Positions 50,991 through 59,929 of a DNA stretch of 64,000 bases are shown piece by piece. Made by a program: the position numbers and the translations under genes. The stretch's first letter is position 1; every line of letters begins with the position of its first letter. Source of the DNA: Acetomicrobium flavidum (lineage in GTDB: Bacteria > Synergistota > Synergistia > Synergistales > Acetomicrobiaceae); contig NZ_FSQZ01000001.1 in the NCBI RefSeq assembly GCF_900129645.1, positions 1,116,001 through 1,180,000 on the forward strand, read 5' to 3'. The notes under the pieces were generated by a model. That model ran no database searches and was not told where the DNA came from. It worked only from the letters and a program-made list of their open reading frames with translations.

Positions 50991-52211
50991 ATGGCTTACA
51001 GCTACAGAGCAAGGAGTAAAGAAGGAAAGATAATTAGGGGAAATCTTGAAGCCTGTTCCGAAGTTGAAGTTATTCAGTGGTTGAAAGAAAGATCATTTTA
51101 TCCCATAGAAATCGTGAAGATTAGGACATCAAGGGGTAAGATTCTAAGGGATAGCCTGCAAATCATGCCACCTGTAAGGCTGAAGGATAAGGCCATATTT
51201 TTTCGACAGTTGGCCACTATGCTTCAGGCAGGCATTACCTTGGGCAGCGCCTTGGACATGATAGCAAAACAGACTCAAAACTATCGCTTATCCCAAGCCA
51301 TAAGGGATATAAAGATAATGGTCGACAAGGGCGCATCCCTACACGTTGCTATGGCCACAAGAAAGGAATTTTCAAATCTCATGATTGCTATAGCTAGGGC
51401 CGGGGAGGAGGGGGGGATATTAGAGTCAAGCTTAGACAGGCTTGCAACCTTCCTAGAACGCCAGGATGAGCTGAGGAAAAAGATCCTGTCTGCCTCGATC
51501 TATCCGGCTGTGGTTATGTGCTTTGCCCTTTTCGTCGTATTGTTGTTAGTCACGGTGATAATGCCGAAGTTCGCCAGTGTCCTTGCGAACTTAAACGTCC
51601 AGCTCCCCTTGCCCTCCAAGGTTATTTTGGGTTTTTCCATATGGTTGAGCTGTTACTGGTATTTGCCTCTATTTATAGTTTTGTTTTTGGTTTTGGGAAT
51701 ATACATCCTTTCGAGAAGAAAAGAGACTAAGGCAAGGCTCGATGCTTTAAGGCTAGGGCTACCCCTTTTCGGTGATATATGGAAAAAGACAGTACTAGTC
51801 AGGACGTTTAGGACATTTGCTGCCCTTGTCCAAGCAGGTGTTCCTATTCTTTCGGCCTTAGAAATGACGGGAGGTGTTTCGGGAAGTGTCCTCGTCGAAG
51901 ATGCCTTTGCACAACTGGCCGACCAGGCAAAAAGAGGTGTTTCTCTTGGTGAAGCGGCAAAAAAGATAGCAATTATACCCCCACTACCCACCTACATGAT
52001 GGCCATAGGCGAGCAGACGGGCAGGCTTGAGATAATGGTGGATAAGGTGGCTGATTGGTTTGAGTTTGAGCTTGATGAAAAGATTAAATGGCTTACGTCT
52101 ATACTTGAACCCCTGCTTATAGTCTCTGTAGGCGGAGTGGTGGCCTTGGTTGTGTTTGCCGTATTCATGCCCATAATTGGTTCAATTCAGGGTTTACTAA
52201 ATGGTTTTTAG
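50991..52211 (+). CDS. pilC: Type IV pilus inner-membrane platform protein PilC (GspF family)
   Basis: Platform protein of 406 aa with two GspF domains (about residues 65-190 and 270-400) and three membrane helices (near 170, 222 and 380). Family markers are FFRQLATMLQAGITLGSALDMIA, ARAGEEGGILESSLDRLATFLERQDELRKKI and the second-copy RTFAALVQAGVPILSALEMTG, MAIGEQTGRLEIMVDKVADWFEFEL. It starts 15 nt after pilT. Confidence 0.94.
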   Translation: MAYSYRARSKEGKIIRGNLEACSEVEVIQWLKERSFYPIEIVKIRTSRGKILRDSLQIMPPVRLKDKAIFFRQLATMLQAGITLGSALDMIAKQTQNYRLSQAIRDIKIMVDKGASLHVAMATRKEFSNLMIAIARAGEEGGILESSLDRLATFLERQDELRKKILSASIYPAVVMCFALFVVLLLVTVIMPKFASVLANLNVQLPLPSKVILGFSIWLSCYWYLPLFIVLFLVLGIYILSRRKETKARLDALRLGLPLFGDIWKKTVLVRTFRTFAALVQAGVPILSALEMTGGVSGSVLVEDAFAQLADQAKRGVSLGEAAKKIAIIPPLPTYMMAIGEQTGRLEIMVDKVADWFEFELDEKIKWLTSILEPLLIVSVGGVVALVVFAVFMPIIGSIQGLLNGF

Positions 52212-52360
52212 TTGATAATATATCCTATATAAAAAATATTTTAAGACATATAATATTATTTACAACATATATAATATAATATCAATCTATTCAGTATATA
52301 AATGATTATTATATTATTGTATAACAATATTTAATATTTTCTTGAGAAAGGATGATTTAA
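52212..52360. other. Very AT-rich leader before the pilin gene
   Basis: This stretch is built almost entirely of A and T with TATA-type repeats (for example around 52225-52330), unlike the surrounding genome. It probably holds the promoter of the pilin gene; several TATAAT-like boxes occur, none unambiguous. Confidence 0.4.
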
Positions 52361-52876
52361 TTGAACAGCAATGTCATAAGAAAGTTTAAAAAAAGCAGAT
52401 CAAAAGAAGGTTTTACTCTTGTTGAAATTTTGGTTGTCATGATAATCATTGGAATATTAGCTAGTGGGATGGCTCTAGTAGCTGGAGGAAGCAGAGATAT
52501 TGCCGAAGCAACGAGAATAGCGAGTGATCTTAAAAATGCAAAGGTGGCAGCTATGATGTGGGTCGTTGATGATCCAAATGGAGCTAACGTCAATACTTGG
52601 AAGAGTGAAGCTCATACCTATCTCGATAGATATCTTGATAAACCGATATCTACTAACGATAATTATAAATTTGAAACAATTACGCTCAATGATAGGGATG
52701 TTTGGTTATTAGGATATAACTTATCTGGCGTAAGAGAGGGCGTGATAAAGAAGTTAGCTGAGCAAGCGGAATCTGTGGGTCTATTTGAAAAAGTTGAGAC
52801 CAATAACGCTCAGTCGCTTGCTACCTTCAAAGGTGGGGATGATAGCAACAAAGTGATCTATGTAATTGTCCAATAG
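52361..52876 (+). CDS. Type IV pilin-like protein (major pilin candidate)
   Basis: Prepilin of 171 aa. A positively charged leader (about 17 residues) ends in EG before FTLVEILVVMIIIGILASG, so PilD would cut after Gly17 and Glu at +5 is present. The remainder is a globular C-terminal domain without a clear disulfide pair. The start is a TTG with GAGAAAGGATGATT upstream. It follows a 149-nt extremely AT-rich gap, so it may have its own promoter; it could be the major pilin. Confidence 0.9.
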   Translation: MNSNVIRKFKKSRSKEGFTLVEILVVMIIIGILASGMALVAGGSRDIAEATRIASDLKNAKVAAMMWVVDDPNGANVNTWKSEAHTYLDRYLDKPISTNDNYKFETITLNDRDVWLLGYNLSGVREGVIKKLAEQAESVGLFEKVETNNAQSLATFKGGDDSNKVIYVIVQ

Positions 52877-52891
52877 CTATTGTGAATTGAT

Positions 52892-53248
52892 ATGACACGG
52901 CGCGGTTTTTCGCTGATAGAAGCTTTGGTGGCGATGATCTTTATCCTTGTCGCGCTGATACCAATGACAGCCATGTCTGCAGCAATAAATAAGCTTTATA
53001 CAACTTCGGCCGCTAGGGAACGAGCCATGTTGCTTGCCTTGCAAAAGTTAGATGAGCTTGAGGCAGAAAGGTCAACCGAGTTATTCGGCGGATCTCAAAT
53101 AGTGGATTGCTATAACATGACCTGGACTATTGGAAATCCACTACATGGACTTAGGGAAGTCAAGCTTACTATTACCTGGGACGATGGGCATAGCAAGCTT
53201 GAGATCATAAGACAGGTGAGTACTGGTGCAGACAACATCTCAACTTAG
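52892..53248 (+). CDS. Minor pilin-like protein (PilV/GspI-type)
   Basis: Prepilin of 118 aa with a very short leader: MTRRG^FSLIEALVAMIFILVALIPMTAM, a PilD cleavage site with Glu at +5. The C-terminal part resembles PilV/GspI minor pilins (LALQKLDELEAERSTELFG). It lies 16 nt after the first pilin gene, and its end overlaps the next by 23 nt. Confidence 0.85.
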   Translation: MTRRGFSLIEALVAMIFILVALIPMTAMSAAINKLYTTSAARERAMLLALQKLDELEAERSTELFGGSQIVDCYNMTWTIGNPLHGLREVKLTITWDDGHSKLEIIRQVSTGADNIST

Positions 53249-54185
53249 ATTGCGCAAGGGTTTTGTGCTAGTTGAAGTACTTGCGTCTATCGTCATTGCG
53301 TCTATTGTTGGCATCTCTGTAGCGGAGCTTGTTTCGCTCTTTCTCAAACAGCTAGATCAGGTAACAGACCTTGTAACGGCTCGTCAACGCGGAGAAATGA
53401 TTTTATCTCAATTGGAGCTACCTGTGCTTCGTGCAGGTTTGTTCATGCCAAATACTCCTGATGTCTTTATCTCAACATTTAAAGTTGGTTCGATGGATTT
53501 GGTTAAAGGCGCCCTGCAAAAGGTCGTTGTAGGCTGGAACAAGCCTGTCTTTTTATGTGAAGCAGTTGATGGGAAGGAGACAAAATATTTCAAAAAAATG
53601 GGCATCGTTTACTCTTTAGATTCGAGCATCGGAATATTGACCGAACGCGATGTTGAGGCGGGACAAGAGGTTTCCCTTAAATTGTCCTCACCATGTCCAG
53701 GTGATCAATTGAGGGCAGCAACCACTTTGATAGGCACTGACTGCTGGGTTACATTTTCAGGTTGCGAGACACCCTATCTCATTAAGGCCATAAATAATGT
53801 TAATAAAAGCTTAACCGTTATGGCGTCCCGTAGAGATTTGATACCACTTTTCTCGGAGCTTCAATATGTCCGGGCTTTGTGTGCCTATGTTGATTTCCCC
53901 GGCGGGGCATCTCCAAGTTTTTGCCTCCAGGATGTAACGCGTGGTTCTGCACAACCCATAGCAGACAGCATATCTCAAGTGCTTTTTTCTTTTGATGAGT
54001 ATAGCAAGATATTGTCGGTTTATTTGTTAATCAGAGGAAATCATAGATTTTCGAGGCAGATCACACAGGGCGATGTCAGCGGTTGGCCTATTAATGACAC
54101 TATAACTGATGAGGATAGGCATTATAGATTGATTGCTATGGCTGCCTCCTGGAGGGTTAGAAACTGGCTCGAAGAAAGGCAGTAG
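53226..54185 (+). CDS. Minor pilin-like protein (PilW/GspJ-type)
   Basis: Prepilin-like protein of 319 aa. Leader ends RKG^FVLVEVLASIVIASIVGISVAELV, with Glu at +5. The length and the long soluble domain fit PilW-like proteins. It overlaps the previous gene by 23 nt; the start has no clear Shine-Dalgarno, suggesting coupling. Confidence 0.85.
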   Translation: MQTTSQLRLRKGFVLVEVLASIVIASIVGISVAELVSLFLKQLDQVTDLVTARQRGEMILSQLELPVLRAGLFMPNTPDVFISTFKVGSMDLVKGALQKVVVGWNKPVFLCEAVDGKETKYFKKMGIVYSLDSSIGILTERDVEAGQEVSLKLSSPCPGDQLRAATTLIGTDCWVTFSGCETPYLIKAINNVNKSLTVMASRRDLIPLFSELQYVRALCAYVDFPGGASPSFCLQDVTRGSAQPIADSISQVLFSFDEYSKILSVYLLIRGNHRFSRQITQGDVSGWPINDTITDEDRHYRLIAMAASWRVRNWLEERQ

Positions 54186-54763
54186 TTTTACCTCTGGTTT
54201 TGATAGCATTCTCTTTAACAAGCGTTTTAGTGGCAGCGTGTTTTTATATTGTTGGAAACTATTATTTAAGCGCTAACCAGATGATGATGGGCAATCTTCT
54301 TTATAATGCCGCAGTGAACGGCATTGAGGAAGGGAAAGGATGGGTTAATTCAAACGTGAAGTCAGGAAGATTTCCTCGCTGGGTGGACAAAAATGGTGAC
54401 GGATTGCTTTCGTCAAACGATAAACCTGACGACGCTGCTCATGTTTACGAAGCGCTTATAGCCAAGGTTGGATCAACGGATAGAGGAATTCTTAACATCA
54501 CGACCGAATACGGGATCAAGAAATGTGTGGTAGTTTACGACCTGGCCTACGAGCCCGCTTTGGACTTGGCCTATGAAAAGGGATTTCCCCCGCGTATTCG
54601 CCCGCAGGTCGAGGAAGGTGATGATGTCTTCGAGAGTGAGGACAAAAAATGGATGGACAAATATATTACTAAAAACAATGTAGGGATTTATCTTATACGA
54701 TGTACCGCTACATATAAAGAAAGAACTTGCACCATTGAACAGGCATTTACAATAAGGGAGTAG
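54164..54763 (+). CDS. PilX-like pilus accessory protein (possible CTG start)
   Basis: Membrane-anchored protein of about 199 aa. Reading from a CTG at 54164, which has a GGAGGG site 7 nt upstream (54151-54156), gives ARRKAVVLPLVLIAFSLTSVLVAACF, the N-terminal profile of PilX. The next conventional start, TTG 54200, would leave a truncated membrane helix. The CTG start is an inference. The remainder contains a DKNGDGLLSSNDKPDD loop similar to EF-hand/dockerin calcium sites. It overlaps the upstream gene by 22 nt. Confidence 0.75.
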   Translation: MARRKAVVLPLVLIAFSLTSVLVAACFYIVGNYYLSANQMMMGNLLYNAAVNGIEEGKGWVNSNVKSGRFPRWVDKNGDGLLSSNDKPDDAAHVYEALIAKVGSTDRGILNITTEYGIKKCVVVYDLAYEPALDLAYEKGFPPRIRPQVEEGDDVFESEDKKWMDKYITKNNVGIYLIRCTATYKERTCTIEQAFTIRE

Positions 54764-54768
54764 TCGTG

Positions 54769-55380
54769 ATGGTAAATGTCGATCTAAGGCCGAACGAAAT
54801 CAAGGTGGTCGAAGGAAAGAAGATTGACCTTTCAAGGGTTATTGCTTTGACGTTAATTGTTGTATTTGTGGTCGTATCGTGTTTTGTAATCATCTATGAC
54901 TTTTTTATTATGAAGAGACTTGCAACGGAAAGGCAAATCCTTGAAGCCGATACAAAAAAGCTGATCCTCGAGAATAAGAAGTTGGATAGCTATCTAGCGG
55001 AAGTTGACGCACAGTTGGACCTTTATGAGAACGCTCTGACTCTGCTGAAAGAAGATATCCTTTCCATTGAATTTCTTACTGCTCTTGTGGCTGCATTGCC
55101 AGATAATGTATGGCTTACAGGTTTGAAAGTTGTTTCGGGAAGAGCTGACGTAAATGGTTATGCCTTTGCCGAAAACGATATAGCTGCCTTTGCTTTAAAG
55201 CTTCTTAATGTAAATGTAGTTAGATCTATAAGTCCCTTGGTGACTTCAAAGGGGGAAGAGAGGAACTTAGAAGTTCAAGGGCATACTACAGTAAAGTTCA
55301 ACTTTTCTTGCATTTTAGAAGACCTTGTTTCAATTCAGGATCCTGTCAAGGGAGCTGAAGGCGATGAAGATAAGCACTAA
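54769..55380 (+). CDS. pilN: PilN-like pilus alignment protein
   Basis: Bitopic protein of about 203 aa. The N-terminus MVNVDLRPNEIKVVEGKK resembles the NLLP-type cytosolic motif that binds PilM. One membrane helix (about residues 24-48) is followed by coiled coil (about 52-95) and a ferredoxin-like PilN domain (VAALPDNVWLTGLKVVSGRADVNGYAFAENDIAAFALKLL). GTG 54766 and ATG 54769 are adjacent starts. It overlaps pilO. Confidence 0.85.
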   Translation: MVNVDLRPNEIKVVEGKKIDLSRVIALTLIVVFVVVSCFVIIYDFFIMKRLATERQILEADTKKLILENKKLDSYLAEVDAQLDLYENALTLLKEDILSIEFLTALVAALPDNVWLTGLKVVSGRADVNGYAFAENDIAAFALKLLNVNVVRSISPLVTSKGEERNLEVQGHTTVKFNFSCILEDLVSIQDPVKGAEGDEDKH

Positions 55381-55873
55381 AAAAACGCTCATCATTTTCG
55401 TCTTTTGCCTTTTAATTGGAAGTTTTTTATGGTTTCAATATGCTTTATGTTCAAACATCATAATAAAAAAGGCGGCCATAGCAAGTCTATCTAAAGAAAA
55501 GGCAACCTTAAGAGAGGCTATATCGCGAAAGTATGCTTTGCTTATTGCCTATAAAGATGTTGTTCAAAAAGTAGGAACGTTCCAGTTTTCTTTTCCGACA
55601 GACAATGTTGCTTTTTTCGCCGCATTAGAGGGGATTATGGCAAGCAGCAGCCTAAAGATTATAGCAATAAATCCCATTAGTCGGTCTTGCGCTGATTACG
55701 TGACGGCAGTTAGAGTGACATGCGAGGGTGATTGCTACGAGTTACTAGATGCTATTTCCCGAATGCGGAATAGCAAGATGATCATGCGTCTTTCTTCTTT
55801 GGAAATAACTGAAAAAGACAAGGATTGCGTAAGGGCAGATATATTGATAGAAACCATTATACATAGGAAGTGA
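55364..55873 (+). CDS. pilO: PilO-like pilus alignment protein
   Basis: Bitopic protein of about 169 aa: short cytosolic part, a membrane helix (about residues 5-27), coiled coil and a small alpha/beta domain (FFAALEGIMASSSLKIIAINP). The ATG at 55364 overlaps the end of pilN by 17 nt, and GGGAGCTGAAGG lies upstream. It should pair with PilN to link PilM to PilP. Confidence 0.82.
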   Translation: MKISTKKTLIIFVFCLLIGSFLWFQYALCSNIIIKKAAIASLSKEKATLREAISRKYALLIAYKDVVQKVGTFQFSFPTDNVAFFAALEGIMASSSLKIIAINPISRSCADYVTAVRVTCEGDCYELLDAISRMRNSKMIMRLSSLEITEKDKDCVRADILIETIIHRK

Positions 55874-55879
55874 AAGGTT

Positions 55880-56485
55880 GTGAGAGGAGCCTGGAAAGAT
55901 GGTCTCTATTCTTTGTGGCAAGAGCTTCTTTATGGGGGCGAGGGCATGCGCTTTTTGCGCATCCTTTTGGCCATTTGCTTCGTCGCAGGAATTGGATGGT
56001 CAATATATCTCTACAAACAAATTGTCTGGCCTTCTCGCTTGACCTTTATCGAGATACCGATTGCCAAATCAGCGATTGAGCTGGATCAAAAGCATGTAGA
56101 TCTTGTTAAGGGTTTTGAGGAAATTGCAGATATACGATCAATAAACTTGGGTATGGCTGATTTAGCTTCAACACTGACCAGGCATGCCTTTAGCGAGCCT
56201 CCGATGCCGGTAGTGCAAGAGGCGGTGGTAAAGGAGGCTGCGCAAAGGGATAAGGCTCCTTCTTTGGCGGTGGAGCAAGTGTATTTGCCTCCCCACATGG
56301 AAGTTCGCGCCATCATGATATTGGATAAAAGGCCGATGGCGCTGATGAACATCGAGGGCGAGGGCGACGGCCTTATAGTCTCGCCGGGTTACAGGTTCGG
56401 AGACGGACGGGGCAGGGTAGTGAGCATTACCCAGACGAAGGTGGTGGTATTATGGGCAGGAACGAGCATGGAATTGGGGTTATAG
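55880..56485 (+). CDS. pilP: PilP-like pilus protein
   Basis: Membrane-anchored protein of about 201 aa with a helix near residues 24-42. The C-terminal part (about 130-201, VRAIMILDKRPMALMNIEGEGDGLIVSPGYRFGDGRGRVVSITQTKVVV) matches the beta-rich PilP fold that binds PilQ. The start is GTG. Composition changes from AT-rich to GC-rich near 56280. No lipobox is present, unlike most PilP. Confidence 0.78.
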   Translation: MRGAWKDGLYSLWQELLYGGEGMRFLRILLAICFVAGIGWSIYLYKQIVWPSRLTFIEIPIAKSAIELDQKHVDLVKGFEEIADIRSINLGMADLASTLTRHAFSEPPMPVVQEAVVKEAAQRDKAPSLAVEQVYLPPHMEVRAIMILDKRPMALMNIEGEGDGLIVSPGYRFGDGRGRVVSITQTKVVVLWAGTSMELGL

Positions 56486-56490
56486 GCGTT

Positions 56491-58275
56491 ATGATGATGA
56501 AAAAAATTGCTCTGATAGTCGCTGCCATGCTTTTCTGTTTTGCTGTCGCTAGCTTCATGTCAGGGCAGGCCTTTGCCCAAACGTCCTCGAGCACGACTGC
56601 AGCCGACGATAAAAACGGGAAGCTTGCCGAAAATGCGGCTGTATTTGGAGGAATCGTGATCCATCAGGCAGGGTCGAATTTGCTTTTGATCGAGATAAAG
56701 GGGGTCAATTTGCCCGCTCCGAAGATAACGACTTCCGACTCGGGCCACATGGTATTTTTCTTCGAGGGAGCTTCCATACCGGCCGAGAGGTGGACGAGAA
56801 GCTACGCATTTCCCCTTTTAAACGGGGTTGAAGTGGTCAACGTGGAAGGCGGGCTTGAGCTGCGGCTTTTTACCACCCAGCTTCTCGAGGTGAAGGAGAT
56901 GACGGGCACGCCTCCTGCGCCTCTTTACAGGTTGCAGCTTAGGGTTCCCGGCCAGGAAGTGAGCGAGCTTCCCAAGAAAGAGGAAAATCCCTTTCCCTTG
57001 GCGCTCCAGACAGGCCCGAAGGATCCCATGTCCATCACGTCGCCGGTGACGCTTGAGCTTAGGGATACGGAGCTTAAGGACCTCTTGAGGCTGCTTGCGA
57101 AGTTCATGAAATTGAACGTGATAATAGATCCGTCCGTGCCGCCAAACACCGTCACGCTGAGCGTAAAGGACGCTCCGCTTCGCGAGGTCCTGTCCTACGT
57201 CATGCGGATGAACAACTTGAATTACGCCGTCATGGGAAACACTGTGATCTTTGGTACCCCCGAAAGCCTTGGCAAGTCGCTGGGGATGGAGCAGACGAGG
57301 TCCTTTAAGATCGCCTATGCCGATCCTAAGCAAGTCCCAACGATCCTTCAAAGCATGGTCGGGGCCACTAACGTTACAGTTGACGAGAGGCTCAGGACCG
57401 TGTACGTGACGGGAAGGCCGGACAACTTGCGGGATGCCGAATATTTGCTTCAAAGGATAGACCATCCCGGACGTCAGGTCATGCTTCAGGCTCGCCTTAT
57501 TGAAGTGAGGGACACAGGCAGGAAGGAGCTTGAAAGCATCATCGATGCCGTCTACAAGCACTGGTGGTTTTCCTACGGGGCGGGCGGCGGCTCCATAGGC
57601 TATGCCAATGCGAGCGAACCCGACAAGTTCGATCCCGACGACGACAGGCCGACCTCGCCTCAGGACGTAGGCCTCGTTGACATAACCAACGGCACGCTCA
57701 GGCTTTTGGATGTTGGCATAAGAAACCTGGTCGAATCCAACAAGGCAGATATTTTGGCAAGCCCTTCGGTCGTTACCGTGGACGGGCAGAAGGCCTCGAT
57801 CGCGTTGACCACCAACGTCAAATACATATCCGAACGCGACGATGCTGGTAACCCGATATACAACGAGGAGCGAGTTGGTCCTAAGCTCGATTTTACTCCC
57901 GTCGTGGGCAGGGACAACACGGTCACCATAAACGTAACCATCTCGACCGGCGAAGTGGTGGAGTGGAGGTCGGGAGGCATGGGAGAGGAAGTCCCCGTCA
58001 CGAGCTCCCGCGACGTCACCACCATGGTCAGGGTGAAAAATGGCGAGCCCTTCGTGATTGGCGGCCTTTTCGACAAGAAAAAGACCGACACGGTTTCCAG
58101 AGTTCCTGTACTGTCCGATATTCCTCTGCTGGGGGAGATATTTAAGACCCGCACGAAGCGCGACGAGGAATCTGAGGTCGTCACTGTCGTGGTGCCATAC
58201 ATCCTTGACGTTCCGGATACCGCCATAGAGATGAGCGAGCTTGGAAGCTTGAGCCCGGGTGTCACAAAGAAGTGA
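56491..58275 (+). CDS. pilQ: Type IV pilus secretin PilQ (GspD family)
   Basis: Outer-membrane secretin of about 594 aa. A signal peptide (about residues 1-30, AFA-QT) precedes AMIN-like beta domains (about 40-165), an STN-like segment with VTLELRDTELKDLLRLLAKFMKLNVIIDPSVP (about 190-220), the N1/secretin-short domain (YADPKQVPTILQSMVGATNVTVDERLRTVYVTG) and the C-terminal secretin barrel with RNLVESNKADILASPSVVTVDGQKASI and the VPVLSDIPLLGEIFKTR signature. ATG 56491 is preferred; its gene overlaps nothing downstream. Confidence 0.93.
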   Translation: MMMKKIALIVAAMLFCFAVASFMSGQAFAQTSSSTTAADDKNGKLAENAAVFGGIVIHQAGSNLLLIEIKGVNLPAPKITTSDSGHMVFFFEGASIPAERWTRSYAFPLLNGVEVVNVEGGLELRLFTTQLLEVKEMTGTPPAPLYRLQLRVPGQEVSELPKKEENPFPLALQTGPKDPMSITSPVTLELRDTELKDLLRLLAKFMKLNVIIDPSVPPNTVTLSVKDAPLREVLSYVMRMNNLNYAVMGNTVIFGTPESLGKSLGMEQTRSFKIAYADPKQVPTILQSMVGATNVTVDERLRTVYVTGRPDNLRDAEYLLQRIDHPGRQVMLQARLIEVRDTGRKELESIIDAVYKHWWFSYGAGGGSIGYANASEPDKFDPDDDRPTSPQDVGLVDITNGTLRLLDVGIRNLVESNKADILASPSVVTVDGQKASIALTTNVKYISERDDAGNPIYNEERVGPKLDFTPVVGRDNTVTINVTISTGEVVEWRSGGMGEEVPVTSSRDVTTMVRVKNGEPFVIGGLFDKKKTDTVSRVPVLSDIPLLGEIFKTRTKRDEESEVVTVVVPYILDVPDTAIEMSELGSLSPGVTKK

Positions 58276-58309
58276 CGTTGCTCCCTTGATGAAGCAGGTT
58301 GTTTGCAAG

Positions 58310-58341
58310 AGGCCCTTTGCCGATAGGCAGGGGGCCTTTTT
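58310..58341 (+). terminator. Terminator of the pil operon
   Basis: AGGCCC (58310-58315) pairs with GGGCCT (58332-58337), extended by TTTGCC/GGCA, followed by TTTT. Confidence 0.8.
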
Positions 58342-58503
58342 CGTATCTAAAGGCTTTGTGATGACGATTGATATCCAAATGAAATGGCTGCATAAGACCG
58401 CATCGTTCTTTTGCCAGTATCATAGTTTACCTGGATATAAATTGGTGTTAAAATAAATGAACAGAAATTACATTTTCATGCCTTTTCTGAGGGGGGATTG
58501 GAA

Positions 58504-59925
58504 ATGGCAAAGGAGAAGGTGTGGTTTGCCGACGCCAACGCGGCAAACTGGGTGGAGTCTCTCGTCGCAAAGGCAAAGGACCTCTTTTACGAAGCCAAGC
58601 TCAACGAATGCATCGAAAAAGGAGACAGCGTAGCCATAAAGATACACTTCGGCGAATGGAACAGGACAAGGTGCCTGCGTCCCGAGCTGGTTGCAGCCAT
58701 AGTCGAGGAGGTCAAGGCCTGCGGTGGAAGGCCCTTCGTATGCGACACGACTACGCTTACCTATCATCCCTACAGCTCCAGGTTCATCGGAAACCTCGCG
58801 CTTGAGACAGCCGCAAGGCACGGATTTACCGAGGCCTCCATGGGCTGCCCCGTCGTGGTGGCCGACGGCTTTTCGGGAGATGACGACGTGAGGGTGGAGG
58901 TCCCGACGGGCGTCCTGCTCAAAGAGGCTTACGTCGCTGCAGCCATAGCGCATGCTGACGCCATGATAAACCTGGCCCACGCAAAGGGGCACCCCGTCGC
59001 TTCCTTCGGCGGATGCATCAAGAACATCGGCATAGGCGGTCAGTCCAAACGGGGCAAGTATCACGAACACTTAGCCCACTGGGGAAGCCCCGAGGACTTC
59101 CTGGGATGGCCCGCAAGGCACCCCGAGAAATGCCTTGGCCTGGATTGTCCCTTCCACAAGCTGTGCGAGGATTCCTGCCCCAGGGGAGCATATCACATCG
59201 ACGAAAAGGGACATCACTTCGATGCGGAAAAGTGCTGGCTGTGCTATTCCTGTCAGATAACGTGCATGTTCACGGGGCATGAGTGCATGGTCTTCACCCC
59301 CGATTACTTCCCCTATGCGCAGATAGCCATGGCGGATGCGGCCAAGGGCGTCATGCTCACCTTCGAGGAGGGCAAGGTCGGACATATGGCCTACTGCATA
59401 GACGTGGATCCCAACTGCGACTGCATCCCCTGGGCTACGCTTCCAGTTGTTCCCGACATCGGCGTGTTCGCCTCCAAGGACCCCGTAGCCATAGATGCCG
59501 CCATACTTGACATGATCGATGCCGCTCCCGCCTATCCCGGCGGTGCCAACAAGGCCCTCGAAAACGTCCAGGGCGGCTACAAACAGGGACAGGACAAGTT
59601 CGCGATCACTCAAGGCACGTCTCCAAGATACCAGCTTACCGCAGGAGTCAAAAACGGATTGGGCAAGATGGAATACGAGATCGTGCCCTACACGCCTCCC
59701 TACAACGAAGAGCACATCGCAAAGTGGCAGATCAGGCCGACGCCTACGACCCTCATCCAGCGGGAGATGTGGAAGAAGCGCGACTTCGTGCTCGAGGCTG
59801 CGCCCTATAAGAGGGTTCCCTTTGAGGAGAAGCCGAGCCATGAGGAGTTCAAGGCAGGCGACAGGAAGGAATATCTGAAGAAACTTCCCGTCAAGGAATG
59901 GGCTGACGCCGTAGGAAAGGACTAA
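58504..59925 (+). CDS. DUF362 iron-sulfur protein
   Basis: Protein of 473 aa with the DUF362 domain (about residues 6-400): KIHFGEWNRTRCLRPELVAAIVEEV, FVCDTTTLTYHPYSSR, INLAHAKGHPVASFGGCIKNIGIG. A ferredoxin-like insert around 215-265 has Cys-rich CLGLDCPFHKLCEDSCPRG and CWLCYSCQITCMF, enough for one or two [4Fe-4S] clusters. The C-terminus is a charged extension. GGGGGGATT precedes the ATG. The role of DUF362 is not established; electron transfer is likely. Confidence 0.9.
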   Translation: MAKEKVWFADANAANWVESLVAKAKDLFYEAKLNECIEKGDSVAIKIHFGEWNRTRCLRPELVAAIVEEVKACGGRPFVCDTTTLTYHPYSSRFIGNLALETAARHGFTEASMGCPVVVADGFSGDDDVRVEVPTGVLLKEAYVAAAIAHADAMINLAHAKGHPVASFGGCIKNIGIGGQSKRGKYHEHLAHWGSPEDFLGWPARHPEKCLGLDCPFHKLCEDSCPRGAYHIDEKGHHFDAEKCWLCYSCQITCMFTGHECMVFTPDYFPYAQIAMADAAKGVMLTFEEGKVGHMAYCIDVDPNCDCIPWATLPVVPDIGVFASKDPVAIDAAILDMIDAAPAYPGGANKALENVQGGYKQGQDKFAITQGTSPRYQLTAGVKNGLGKMEYEIVPYTPPYNEEHIAKWQIRPTPTTLIQREMWKKRDFVLEAAPYKRVPFEEKPSHEEFKAGDRKEYLKKLPVKEWADAVGKD

Positions 59926-59929
59926 CCAC

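Noticed and set aside
56818-58308. A 496-codon open frame on the minus strand opposite pilQ
   Set aside because: It is antisense to a clearly recognised secretin with strong motifs. The translation shows His/Arg/Gly-rich, low-complexity composition and matches no family.
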